Below, piece after piece: positions 9,068-17,557 of a stretch of DNA of 64,000 nt; position 1 is the first letter of the stretch, and every line of letters begins with the position of its first letter. This stretch comes from Paraburkholderia susongensis (lineage in GTDB: Bacteria > Pseudomonadota > Gammaproteobacteria > Burkholderiales > Burkholderiaceae). The notes beneath the pieces are model-generated. The model did no database searches, was not told the origin of the DNA, and was given only the letters and a program-made list of their open reading frames with translations. The position numbers and the translations under genes were made by a program. The DNA lies in contig NZ_FXAT01000001.1 in the NCBI RefSeq assembly GCF_900177725.1, forward strand, positions 992,001 to 1,056,000, read 5' to 3'.

Positions 9068-10252
9068 TCACCGTGCAAGGATCAGGCTGACATTGCTGCC
9101 GCCGAACGCGAACGAATTGCTCATCGTGTATTGCGTGCCGATGCCGCGCGGCAGATAGCGCGCACTTTCGACGAGATCGAGCGCGGGCAGTGCGGGATCG
9201 GCCTCGCCGTCCCATAGATGCGGCGGCAGCGGCGCGTTCTCGCGCGCGAGCGTGAGCCACGCGAAGCCGAGCTCGGTCGCGCCCGCCGCGCCGAGCTGGT
9301 GGCCGGTCAGCGGCTTGGTGCCGCTTGCCGCGACGCCGCCGGGAAAGACGCGCGCCATCAACTGCGCTTCCATCTCGTCGTTCTTGCGCGTCGCGGTCGC
9401 GTGCAGATTCACGTAGCCGAGCGCCGACGCCGCGATGCCCGCATCGGCGAGCGCTTCGCGCAGCGCGAGTTCGCCGCCCACGCCCTGCGGGTCCGGCGAG
9501 GAAATATGATGCGCGTCGCTCGATTCGCCGAGACCCGCGAGCCGCACCGCCGCTTCGTCGCGGCTCATCAGGAACACGGCCGCGCCCTCGCCGACGTTGA
9601 TCCCGCAACGATTGCGGCTCATCGGATTGGTGCGCACGCTGCTCGTCGATTCGAGCGACGCGAAACCTTGCACCGTCAGTTCGCATAACGAATCGACACC
9701 GCCCACGACGACCGCGTCGCACAACTGCAATTGCAGCAGCCGCCGCCCCGATGCGAAGGCTTTAGCGCTCGACGTGCATGCGGTCGAAATCGTGAACGCC
9801 GGTCCCTGCACGCCGAGCACGGCGGCGGCGAACGGCGCGGCCGTGCCGATTTCCATCTGCCGGTAGTTGAAGTTGCTGGGCAGCTCGCCGGCGCGTGCGT
9901 GATAGACGAACGCGGTTTCGGCCGCCTCGATGCCCGACGTGCTCGTGCCGAGCACGACGCCGATGCGCTCCGAGCCGTAGCGTTCGCGCGCGGCTTCGAT
10001 CGCGGGTGCGATCTGCGCGAGTGCGGCAAGCAGCAGACGGTTGTTGCGGCAGTCGTAGCGCGCGAGATCGGCGCGCGGCGCGAGTTCGAGCGGCGTGAGC
10101 GCACTGCCGACGAACGCATCGCCGATGCCGGTGCCCACGTTGCCCATGCCGGGCGCGCGAGCGGCGGCGAGCGCGGGCACGATCTCGTCGACGTCGCCGC
10201 CGAGCGCGTTGATCATGCCGAGTGCGTGCAAATAAACTGGTGGCGCTTTCAT
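9068..10252 (-). CDS. Beta-ketoacyl-ACP synthase, ApeO-like
   Basis: 394 residues. Complete ketosynthase triad: C159 in ISTACTSSAK, H284 in VNLHATATRKND, K313 and H318 in GTKPLTGHQLGAAG. In aryl polyene systems ApeO is the catalytic half of a ketosynthase/chain-length-factor dimer with ApeC, whose likely counterpart here is the first gene of the operon. The ATG at 10252 overlaps the MMPL stop by four bases and has a strong GGAGGG ribosome site. ApeN (DUF3261), which sits between the exporter and ApeO in enterobacterial clusters, is absent here. Confidence 0.9.
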   Translation of the reverse strand: MKAPPVYLHALGMINALGGDVDEIVPALAAARAPGMGNVGTGIGDAFVGSALTPLELAPRADLARYDCRNNRLLLAALAQIAPAIEAARERYGSERIGVVLGTSTSGIEAAETAFVYHARAGELPSNFNYRQMEIGTAAPFAAAVLGVQGPAFTISTACTSSAKAFASGRRLLQLQLCDAVVVGGVDSLCELTVQGFASLESTSSVRTNPMSRNRCGINVGEGAAVFLMSRDEAAVRLAGLGESSDAHHISSPDPQGVGGELALREALADAGIAASALGYVNLHATATRKNDEMEAQLMARVFPGGVAASGTKPLTGHQLGAAGATELGFAWLTLARENAPLPPHLWDGEADPALPALDLVESARYLPRGIGTQYTMSNSFAFGGSNVSLILAR

Positions 10253-12918
10253 GCCGCCCTCCCTGATTCCGATGGCTTGCCCGATGGTATGTCCGCGGGT
10301 ATGCCCGCCGGCATACCCATAGGCGCGAGCAGCACCGCAACCGCGATGCCAAGTGCGAGCGTCGTGCCGAAGCTCCTGAGCGCGGGCATCGCGCTCAGGC
10401 CGAGCATGCCGAACGACAGCAGCGTGGTCGCCGCCGAGAGCAGCACGCCCGTCCACACCGCGCCGAGATCCGCATCGGCGCGCAAGCAGCCTTCGCGTAG
10501 AAACACCGCATAGTTTGCGCCGACGCCGAGCACGAGCATCAGCGCGAGCCAGTTGAACAGATTGAGCGGCACGCCCGCATAGCCGAACACCGCAAGCGCC
10601 ACGCCGATTGCGAGCAGCACCGGCAAGGTCGTCGCGATGCCGCCGCGCAGCGTGTCCGCGAGGCGGACTGCCTGCGAGGCGTCGGCCGGAGAGCCTGCCT
10701 GCGAGGCGTCTCCCAGGGAGACCTTCTGTGAGGCGTGCGCCAAAGAGACTTTTTGCAAAGCTCCCCCACGGCCGCCCTGCTTCGGTGCGTACCGCAGCGT
10801 CAACAGCGCACACACCAGCACCAGCGCGCCGCCCAGCCACCAGCCGCTGTCCACGCGATACGCACCGAACAGCTTCGACACGCTCGCGGCCTTGTCGACG
10901 AACACGACGCCCGGCACGCCGTGCGCAAGCGCGAGCAGCGCGGGCTCGTTCCGCGGCGTAACGCCTTGCGGGATCACGACGGCGGCATAGCCCGGCTCAT
11001 TAGCCGACTTGCCCGCATTGGCCTCGCCCGACCCCACCGCACCGAGCCACAGATGCCGGTATGGCTGCGACCACGGTGCCGCGAGCCAGCGCTCGACCGT
11101 GAGCGGCGGCTGCGGCTTCGCAGAGGCGGCGAGCCACGCATCGGCGACTTCGTCCTTGAAGCCCGCTTGCAGCAGGATCGCACGCAAGGCGGCGGAATCG
11201 TTGAACACGTGCTGCGCGAGCAACGCACGGTCTTCGTTCTGACGCTGCGCCGATGGCACGAACTGCGTGACCGACTGATAGCCGCCAACGCTGTTCGCGG
11301 TGCCGTTCAGCGCATCGAGCTTCGTGCCGAGTGCTTCGGCGCGTTGCAGCACTGCCTCGGGCGTCGCGCCGCGCACGACGAAAAACTGCGCGCTGTTGTC
11401 GACGCCGACCGCCTCGCGCACCGCGTTCTCCTGCGCCACGAGCGACGCATCGCGCTGGATCAGCAGATGGATGTCGTCGTCGCTCGTGAGACGCAGCCAG
11501 CCGGGCGCCGCGACGATCACCAGCAGCGCCGCGATCAGCCACGCGCGCTTGCCGCCGATCGCTCGCTGCCAGTGCGCGAGCAGTCGCGCCGCACCCATGA
11601 ACACGCGTTGCGGGCGGCGCTTCGGCGCCCGCGTAAGCAACGCGGGCAGCAGCCACAGCACCGACGCGAACGCGGTCGTGATGCCGACCATCGCAAAGCA
11701 CGCGATCTGCTTGAGCGCGGGGAATGGCACCCACATCAGGATCGCGTAGCCGAGCAGGCTCGTCGCCAGCGCGACCGTCAACGCGGGCCGCACCATGCGC
11801 GCGCCGCGCCGCGCGTCCCAGTCGCGCCCCGCGCCGAGATAGACGACGAAGTACTGGATCGAATAATCGACCGCCTCGCCGATCAGGCTCGCGCCGAACA
11901 CGAGCGTCAGCAGATGCAGCTTGCCGAAAACCAGCAAGGTCGCCGCGAGCGCGCAGACGATGCCGAGCGCCGTCGACACGAAGCCGAGCAGCAACAGACG
12001 CGGCGAGCGGAACACCCATATCATCAGCAACGCGATGCCGCACAGCGAAGCGACGCCGATCAGATGCACCTCGCGCTCGGCGGCGGCGCGCGCGGCCTCC
12101 GCGTAGAACACCGCGCCGGCGCGCGCAACCGATACGTCGGGGAAGGTTTGCCGCAACGCGCTTTCGGCATCGGCGAGCGCCGCGTGAACCGCGCGCTGTG
12201 TCTTCGTTTCGTATGCGGAGCCCGGCAGCGTCGCGACGATCAGCACGCTCGTGGTATTGGCGTGAGTGTTGCCGTGAGCATCGTCACGAGCGTCGCCGCG
12301 ATGCGAGACCAGCAGGTTGTCCTCGACTTCGAGATTCGACGTCGCGAGCGGCAGGTTGCCGAGCCAGCGTTCGAGCCAGCCGAACGGATCGTCGGCGAGC
12401 GGTGTGCTCAGGCCGCCTTGCAGCGGGCTGTAGAGGCGCTGCGCGAGCTGGTCGCGCAGAGTCGCGCCGACTGCCGATGCCACTGCCGATGCCGATCCAG
12501 CACCCGCCAACGCCGCGCGATCGGCAGGCGCGAGCAGGCCGAAGCGATACGGCATGTACAGCGCCGCGATCTGCGACAGATCGAACGGCGGCAACTCGGC
12601 CGTCACCGACGCGAACGCACCGCTCTTTTGCAACGACGCGCCCAGTTGCTTCGCCGCCGCTTTTGCGTGCGCATCGTCGCGGCTCGTGACGAGCAGCACG
12701 GTGCGATCGCCGAGCGCGCTCGCGAGTGTATCGACGGCCTTCTCGGCGACCGGGTCCGCCTCGGTCGCGGGCAACAGCGCGAGCAGATTGGTCTCGAGCG
12801 GTGCGGGTCCGGCGAAGCGCCAGCCGCAATACAGCGCCGCCAGCAGCGCGAGCACGAGCCATGCGGCGCGCACGCCCCATGCCTGTTTCGCGGACCGCTG
12901 TTGCAGCATGTCCATCAC
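10249..12918 (-). CDS. MMPL-family exporter of the aryl polyene operon, ApeM-like
   Basis: 889 residues, RND/MMPL architecture: one N-terminal TM, a large periplasmic domain, a TM block around residues 270-430, a second periplasmic domain, and a final TM block at about 695-880. Proteins of this type move lipids or lipid-linked products across or out of the inner membrane, so it probably exports the aryl polyene lipid together with the LolA-like protein. ATGA overlaps join it to the genes on both sides. The loop after the seventh TM (residues about 721-756) is an insertion of four 9-residue repeats, unusual for the family (see the repeat entry). Confidence 0.9.
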   Translation of the reverse strand: MMDMLQQRSAKQAWGVRAAWLVLALLAALYCGWRFAGPAPLETNLLALLPATEADPVAEKAVDTLASALGDRTVLLVTSRDDAHAKAAAKQLGASLQKSGAFASVTAELPPFDLSQIAALYMPYRFGLLAPADRAALAGAGSASAVASAVGATLRDQLAQRLYSPLQGGLSTPLADDPFGWLERWLGNLPLATSNLEVEDNLLVSHRGDARDDAHGNTHANTTSVLIVATLPGSAYETKTQRAVHAALADAESALRQTFPDVSVARAGAVFYAEAARAAAEREVHLIGVASLCGIALLMIWVFRSPRLLLLGFVSTALGIVCALAATLLVFGKLHLLTLVFGASLIGEAVDYSIQYFVVYLGAGRDWDARRGARMVRPALTVALATSLLGYAILMWVPFPALKQIACFAMVGITTAFASVLWLLPALLTRAPKRRPQRVFMGAARLLAHWQRAIGGKRAWLIAALLVIVAAPGWLRLTSDDDIHLLIQRDASLVAQENAVREAVGVDNSAQFFVVRGATPEAVLQRAEALGTKLDALNGTANSVGGYQSVTQFVPSAQRQNEDRALLAQHVFNDSAALRAILLQAGFKDEVADAWLAASAKPQPPLTVERWLAAPWSQPYRHLWLGAVGSGEANAGKSANEPGYAAVVIPQGVTPRNEPALLALAHGVPGVVFVDKAASVSKLFGAYRVDSGWWLGGALVLVCALLTLRYAPKQGGRGGALQKVSLAHASQKVSLGDASQAGSPADASQAVRLADTLRGGIATTLPVLLAIGVALAVFGYAGVPLNLFNWLALMLVLGVGANYAVFLREGCLRADADLGAVWTGVLLSAATTLLSFGMLGLSAMPALRSFGTTLALGIAVAVLLAPMGMPAGIPADIPSGKPSESGRAA
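10649..10756 (-). repeat. Four in-frame 27-bp repeats inside the MMPL exporter gene
   Basis: Four imperfect 27-base units (10649-10675, 10676-10702, 10703-10729, 10730-10756), each with GAGGCG or a variant near the start and TGC or TGT at the end. On the coding strand they give nine-residue units: QKVSLAHAS, QKVSLGDAS, QAGSPADAS, QAVRLADTL. The unit length keeps frame, so copy number can change without breaking the exporter. Confidence 0.85.
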
Positions 12919-13664
12919 GGCGCTCCAAAGAGGCTGCGCTCGGCCGGCGTCGGTTCGTCGACGGCCGTGCTCTTCGCGAACTCGAGCTGCGTCACGTCAC
13001 CGTTCGCGAGCATGATGCGCAGACTTTGCAGATAGCCGCCGCCGCTCATGTCGAGGCCCTTGATCGACTGCGCGATCTGCGGCTGGTTCGGCGTGAGCCG
13101 CATGCGCCACTGCGCGGGGCTGCCCTCGGCCGCCACATCGAATTGCGAATACAGCGCGGACAGATCGCCGCCGAGCATCGCGCGCATCATCTTCGAGACC
13201 TGCGCGACGCCGCGCGTGCCCTGCGCGCTCTGTGTGCTCACGCGCTGGCCGTCGGCGTTGACCTGCACGACGCCCGCATCGGTGATGACATAGGTGGCCT
13301 TGTATGGCGTGTCGATCTGCCAGATCACGCCGCGCTCGCGAAAGAACAGCAACGTGCCGCTGCTGACGAGCGGCCGCTTCATCGCGGCGAGCGTCTGCGT
13401 CTGCGTGAATTGCGCGCGCACGCCTTTGGCCTGCGCGAGATGCGCGGCGATCTGCGAGACGAGCGCGGGGTTGGTGGCGGTGGTTGCGGTTGTGGTTCTT
13501 ACAGTTGCCGCGGTTGTTGCGGCTGCCGCATTGGCGTTGGCGTCGGCATTCGCCGTCGCCGCATGCGCCGGCGCCTGCGGCCACATAACCGCGCCCATCA
13601 CGGCCATTGCACCCATCACCGAAGAACCAACCACGAGCGCCGCACACCGACTCATCGCCCCCAT
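12915..13664 (-). CDS. LolA-like outer-membrane lipoprotein carrier, ApeL-like
   Basis: About 249 residues. An N-terminal signal sequence (Met-rich hydrophobic core ending A-H-A, about residue 33) is followed by a low-complexity Ala/Asn/Thr linker and a LolA-type beta-barrel half: QFTQTQTLAAMKRPLVSSG, ERGVIWQIDTPYKATYVITD, and a C-terminal GDVTQLEFA segment. It is predicted to be periplasmic and to bind a lipid or acyl chain, probably the aryl polyene lipid or an associated lipoprotein, for transfer to the outer membrane. Start: ATG 13664 has GGAG five bases upstream; an ATGA-coupled ATG at 13655 is equally possible. Confidence 0.82.
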   Translation of the reverse strand: MGAMSRCAALVVGSSVMGAMAVMGAVMWPQAPAHAATANADANANAAAATTAATVRTTTATTATNPALVSQIAAHLAQAKGVRAQFTQTQTLAAMKRPLVSSGTLLFFRERGVIWQIDTPYKATYVITDAGVVQVNADGQRVSTQSAQGTRGVAQVSKMMRAMLGGDLSALYSQFDVAAEGSPAQWRMRLTPNQPQIAQSIKGLDMSGGGYLQSLRIMLANGDVTQLEFAKSTAVDEPTPAERSLFGAP

Positions 13665-14083
13665 ACGCGCTCCAGCTTTTCGAATACGACCGGCGGCGAC
13701 ACGAACTGCAACTCCTGGGTCGCGGCATCGACGGCGACCTGGATCGTGTAGCCCTTCGTCAACCGCGTGCCCGATGCGCAATCGACGATTTCATAGCCTA
13801 TTTTCAGGCGATTTTCGTATTCGAGCAGTTGCGCGCGCACCTCGATCTGTTGTCCATAGATAGCGGGCCGCACGTATTTCAGATGCGCCTCGACGATCGG
13901 CCACAGGTAGCCCGACGCCTGCATCTCGCGATAGTCGTAGTCGAACGCGCGCAGCAGCGCGGCGCGGCCTATCTCGAAGTACTTCAGATAATTGCCGTGC
14001 CAGCACACGTTCATCGCGTCGACGTCGTGAAACGGCACTTCGACCGTCGCGCTCGCACTCAGCGTTTTCGGCGCCCCGCTCAT
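13652..14083 (-). CDS. YbgC-like acyl thioesterase, ApeK-like
   Basis: 143 residues, hotdog thioesterase of the 4-hydroxybenzoyl-CoA thioesterase/YbgC type. The active-site region reads FHDVDAMNVCWHGNYLKYFE; the Asp (about 22) and the WHGNY segment are hallmarks. It would release, or proofread, acyl chains held on the carrier proteins. ATG 14083 is chosen because it overlaps the ammonia-lyase stop (ATGA) and has AAGGA eight bases upstream. Confidence 0.88.
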   Translation of the reverse strand: MSGAPKTLSASATVEVPFHDVDAMNVCWHGNYLKYFEIGRAALLRAFDYDYREMQASGYLWPIVEAHLKYVRPAIYGQQIEVRAQLLEYENRLKIGYEIVDCASGTRLTKGYTIQVAVDAATQELQFVSPPVVFEKLERVWGR

Positions 14084-15732
14084 GCGTTCCATCCTTTGCG
14101 GTATTGATCCGATGTCGTTCGATAGCCGCCGTGCAGATCGCACGCGCCGATGCGCGCGGTCAACGCGCGCAGTTCGCCTTCCAGCGCGCGATCCTCGTCG
14201 ACGAACGGCGAACTCGCGCTCACCTCGTCGATAAATGCGTGCAGCGGCGCGGGCACCGGCGTCGCGGCATCGATCCGCAGACGCAGGCGCACAGCCTGCA
14301 CGGTGGCGAGCGTATGCGCGGCGGCCACCTGCTCCGTCAATTCGAGCACGCGCAAACAGTCGCGCGCGGCGATCGTGCCCATGCTGACCTTGTCCTGATT
14401 GTGCGCCTCGGTCGAGCGCGAGAAGACGCTCGCGGGCATCGTGTGCTTGAGCGCTTCGGCAGTCCATGCGGACGACGAAATCTGCACGGCCTTGAAACCG
14501 TGGTTGATCGCCGCGCGCGCGGGCGCGGCGCCCGACAGGTTGCGCGGCAAGCCGTTGTTGAAATTCACGTCGACGAGCAGCGCGAGTTGCCGGTCCATCA
14601 GATCGGCGAGATTGGCGACTGCGACTTTCAGCGCATCCATCGCGAACGCGATATGACCGCCGTAGAAGTTGCCGCCGTGCAGCACGCGTTCGTTGTCGGG
14701 GTCGATCAGCGGATTGTCGTTGGCGCTGTTCAGTTCGTTTTCGACGTCGCGGCGCACCCACGTAAGCGCATCGCGCGCCACGCCGATCACATGCGGCGCG
14801 CAGCGAATCGAATAGCGGTCCTGCAGACGATGCCCCGGCGTGTCATCGCGACCGGCGAGATCGCTGCGAATCCACGCGGCCGCTTCGGCCTGGCCCGCGT
14901 GCGGCTTCACCTCGAAGAGCGTCGCGTCGAAATGCGCGGCACGGCCGTCGAGCGCGACGGTCGACAACGCAGTCAGACGCGTCGTGAGCCGCGTCAGATG
15001 ATCGGCCCGCGCGAACGCGAGACAGGCGAGCCCCGTCATCACTGCCGTGCCGTTCATGAGCGCGAGACCTTCTTTCGGCCCGAGCGCGAGTGGAGCGACA
15101 CCGAGTTCGGCCCATACGTCGCGCGCATCGCGCAACGCGCCGTCGAACATCACGTTGCGTTCGCCTACGAGCGCCGCCGCCACGTACGAGAGCGGCGTGA
15201 GATCGCCGCTCGCGCCGACCGAGCCTTCGGCCGGAATGCGCGGCAACACGCGGTGATTGATCAGGTCGGCGAGACGTTCGAGCAACACGGGCCGCACGCC
15301 GGAAAAGCCGTAAGCGAGCGAGTTCAGGCGCGCCGCGATCACCGCGAGCGCTTGCGCGTCGTCGAGATACGCGCCCATGCCGCAGCCGTGATAGCGCGTC
15401 AGTTGCAGCGGCAACGCTTCGACGAGTTCAGCCGGCACGCCGACGACGCAGGCATCGCCGTAACCGGTGTTGACGCCGTAGACGGTCGCGCCCGCGGCCA
15501 GATGCCGGCGCAGAAAGTCCGCGCCGCGCTCGATGCGCGCGCGCCAGGCGGCATCGTCGCTCAACGCGACCGGCGCGCGGTGCTGCGCGATGGCGACGAC
15601 CTCTTCGATCGTCAGCCGGCGCCCGCCGATCACGATCGCCGCCGCGTTCGCGCGCGTGTCCGCATCCGCGCCGGTGTTCATGTCCGCGCGGGCCTCGAAC
15701 ACGGTACGGGTACTCAGATCATGTTCGGCCAT
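14080..15732 (-). CDS. Aromatic amino acid ammonia-lyase (HAL/PAL/TAL family)
   Basis: 550 residues. The Ala-Ser-Gly triad that cyclises to the MIO cofactor is at 174-176 in GSVGASGDLTPLSY. The catalytic tyrosine loop is TVYGVNTGYG (about 83-92), and an NDNPL segment is present. The enzyme removes ammonia from histidine, phenylalanine or tyrosine. In an aryl polyene operon the sensible product is a cinnamate or coumarate type acid that becomes the aryl starter unit. The selectivity-loop sequence TRYHGCG does not let me choose the substrate. ATG 15732 has AGGCGAGG upstream and overlaps the glycosyltransferase stop by 14 bases; ATG 15681 is an alternative start. Confidence 0.88.
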   Translation of the reverse strand: MAEHDLSTRTVFEARADMNTGADADTRANAAAIVIGGRRLTIEEVVAIAQHRAPVALSDDAAWRARIERGADFLRRHLAAGATVYGVNTGYGDACVVGVPAELVEALPLQLTRYHGCGMGAYLDDAQALAVIAARLNSLAYGFSGVRPVLLERLADLINHRVLPRIPAEGSVGASGDLTPLSYVAAALVGERNVMFDGALRDARDVWAELGVAPLALGPKEGLALMNGTAVMTGLACLAFARADHLTRLTTRLTALSTVALDGRAAHFDATLFEVKPHAGQAEAAAWIRSDLAGRDDTPGHRLQDRYSIRCAPHVIGVARDALTWVRRDVENELNSANDNPLIDPDNERVLHGGNFYGGHIAFAMDALKVAVANLADLMDRQLALLVDVNFNNGLPRNLSGAAPARAAINHGFKAVQISSSAWTAEALKHTMPASVFSRSTEAHNQDKVSMGTIAARDCLRVLELTEQVAAAHTLATVQAVRLRLRIDAATPVPAPLHAFIDEVSASSPFVDEDRALEGELRALTARIGACDLHGGYRTTSDQYRKGWNA

Positions 15733-17557
15733 TCGCGCCTCGCCTGGGGCTCGCCCAGAAATCGAAGAAGTTGAACCATTGGTAAGGGGCCTTGCGGCAG
15801 TAATGCTCGAGACGCACAGCATAGCGCTGCGCCCACGCGGCGAGATGCTGCGCGCGTTCGCGGCGCGGCAGCTCGATGCGCTCGGCAAACGGCTCGAAGT
15901 ACATGTGGTATCCGTCGCGCTCCCCGACGTGCTCCTTGATGCAGAAGAACAGATAGACCGGGCAGCCGAGCGCATGCGCGAGCACGTACGGGCCTTGCGC
16001 GAACGGCGCGCTCGCGCCGAGGAATTGCGCGTCGGTGGTGCGGGCCGCTTCGCGCGCGGGCACGCGATCGCCGACGATCACGAGCAGTTCGCCCTCATCG
16101 ATGCGCTGCTGCATCAGCACCGCGGTCTCGGGACCGAAGTCGCCGACTTCGAGCAGGTGCCGCGCGAACTCGTCATTGGCCGACGCCAGCACGCGATTGA
16201 AGCGCCGCGCGTGTTCGGTATAGACGACCGCCGTGACTTTCGCATAAGCGCCACGCACGGCAAGCGCGCGCATCATTTCGATATTGCCGAGATGCGCGCC
16301 GATCACGAGCGCGCCCTTGCCGCTCGCGATCAATGCTTCGAACGCCGAAGGATCGTCGAAGGTGACGTCAGCGTCATTGATGCGGCCGCTCCACGCGGCG
16401 AGCTTGTCGAAGCCCGACTGCGCGAACGCGAGCATGTGCCGATACGCGGACAGCCAGCCCGGACGCGGCGTGTCGCCTGACGGCGCAACCGCGTTGAGAT
16501 GCCTGAAGTAGTTGTCCGACGCCTCGCGCGCGGCGCGGCCCGTCAGCAGAAAATACGCGACGACCGGATGCAGCCAGAGCGCGGTGAAGCGGCGGCCGAA
16601 CAGCTTGCAACTGAGCGCGAGCAGGCTCATGCCGAGATGGCTGCCGCGTTCGGCGATGCGCCACCAGGCTTCGGGAGCGGCTTCTGTTTCTGCTTTTGCT
16701 CGTGCGGCCTCTGCTTCCGCTCGTGCACCAGCGGCTTCAGCCATTTCTGCATCGGCGGCCACTTCCGCCGCACCCTTGACTTCGTCACCCTCATCATCGC
16801 CGGGCGCGACACGGCGCGGCATCACCTTATGCGCGAGCAGCACCGGCAAGCGCCACAGCATGCCGAACACGAGCCGGGTATGGCTGCGGCTGATGCGCAC
16901 GTTGTCCCACAGCACGTCGAAATGCGACACGCCGTCGGCCGCGTAAGTGACGCGCGTCGGGATCGAGCGGAACACCGCGCGCCGCCAGTGCAGGCGCACG
17001 AGGATCTCGATGTCGAAGTCCATGCGCGTCGGCAGCGGCACGCTGTCGATCAGCTCGCACGCGAGCGCCAGCGGATAAAGACGGAAGCCGCACATCGAAT
17101 CGCGAATCGTCAGCGACAGCGTTTCGATCCACACCCACACGTGCGTCAGATAGCGGCCATAGAGACGCGCCTTCGGCACGCTGTCGTCGTAGACTGGGCG
17201 GCCGAGAATCACCGCGCCCGGCTCGGCGCGCGCCGCGTCGATGAAGCGCGGCACGTCGGCGGCATCGTGCTGGCCGTCGGCGTCGATCTGCAACGCGTGC
17301 GTGTAGCCTGCCGTCCTCGCGGCGCGCAGGCCCGCCATCACCGCCGCGCCCTTGCCGCCGTTTTCAGGCAGACGCAGCAGCGTGAGCTGATCCGCGTACT
17401 GCCGCGCGAGCGCGGCGAGCACCTGCTGGGTCGCCTCGTCGCTGCCGTCGTCGACGACGAAGATCGGCAGACCGTGCACCGCGAGATGCGCGAGCGTCGA
17501 GCCAATCGCATCCTTGTGGTTGTAGATCGGAATGACGATGCAGGGAGCGAAGCTCAT
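15719..17557 (-). CDS. Fusion of family-2 glycosyltransferase and LpxL-like acyltransferase, ApeJ-like
   Basis: 612 residues in two parts. Residues 1 to about 240 form a GT-A family-2 glycosyltransferase: VVDDGSDE at 34-41 and DADGQHD at 92-98 for sugar-nucleotide/metal binding. A charged Ala/Glu-rich linker (about 250-300) follows. Residues 300-612 form an LpxL/HtrB-type acyltransferase, with a membrane-associated start and H-L-G-N-I-E providing the HX4E catalytic motif. The single chain could add a sugar and an acyl tail to the pigment's lipid anchor. The start 17557 is fixed by an ATGA overlap with the ligase; the frame stays open far upstream but that part is antisense-like and not used. 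Confidence 0.88.
   Translation of the reverse strand: MSFAPCIVIPIYNHKDAIGSTLAHLAVHGLPIFVVDDGSDEATQQVLAALARQYADQLTLLRLPENGGKGAAVMAGLRAARTAGYTHALQIDADGQHDAADVPRFIDAARAEPGAVILGRPVYDDSVPKARLYGRYLTHVWVWIETLSLTIRDSMCGFRLYPLALACELIDSVPLPTRMDFDIEILVRLHWRRAVFRSIPTRVTYAADGVSHFDVLWDNVRISRSHTRLVFGMLWRLPVLLAHKVMPRRVAPGDDEGDEVKGAAEVAADAEMAEAAGARAEAEAARAKAETEAAPEAWWRIAERGSHLGMSLLALSCKLFGRRFTALWLHPVVAYFLLTGRAAREASDNYFRHLNAVAPSGDTPRPGWLSAYRHMLAFAQSGFDKLAAWSGRINDADVTFDDPSAFEALIASGKGALVIGAHLGNIEMMRALAVRGAYAKVTAVVYTEHARRFNRVLASANDEFARHLLEVGDFGPETAVLMQQRIDEGELLVIVGDRVPAREAARTTDAQFLGASAPFAQGPYVLAHALGCPVYLFFCIKEHVGERDGYHMYFEPFAERIELPRRERAQHLAAWAQRYAVRLEHYCRKAPYQWFNFFDFWASPRRGANGRT

Noticed and set aside
10735..13035. 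A 766-codon open frame on the plus strand over the MMPL gene
   Set aside because: Antisense shadow of the exporter; Arg/Gln-rich, no ribosome site or family features.
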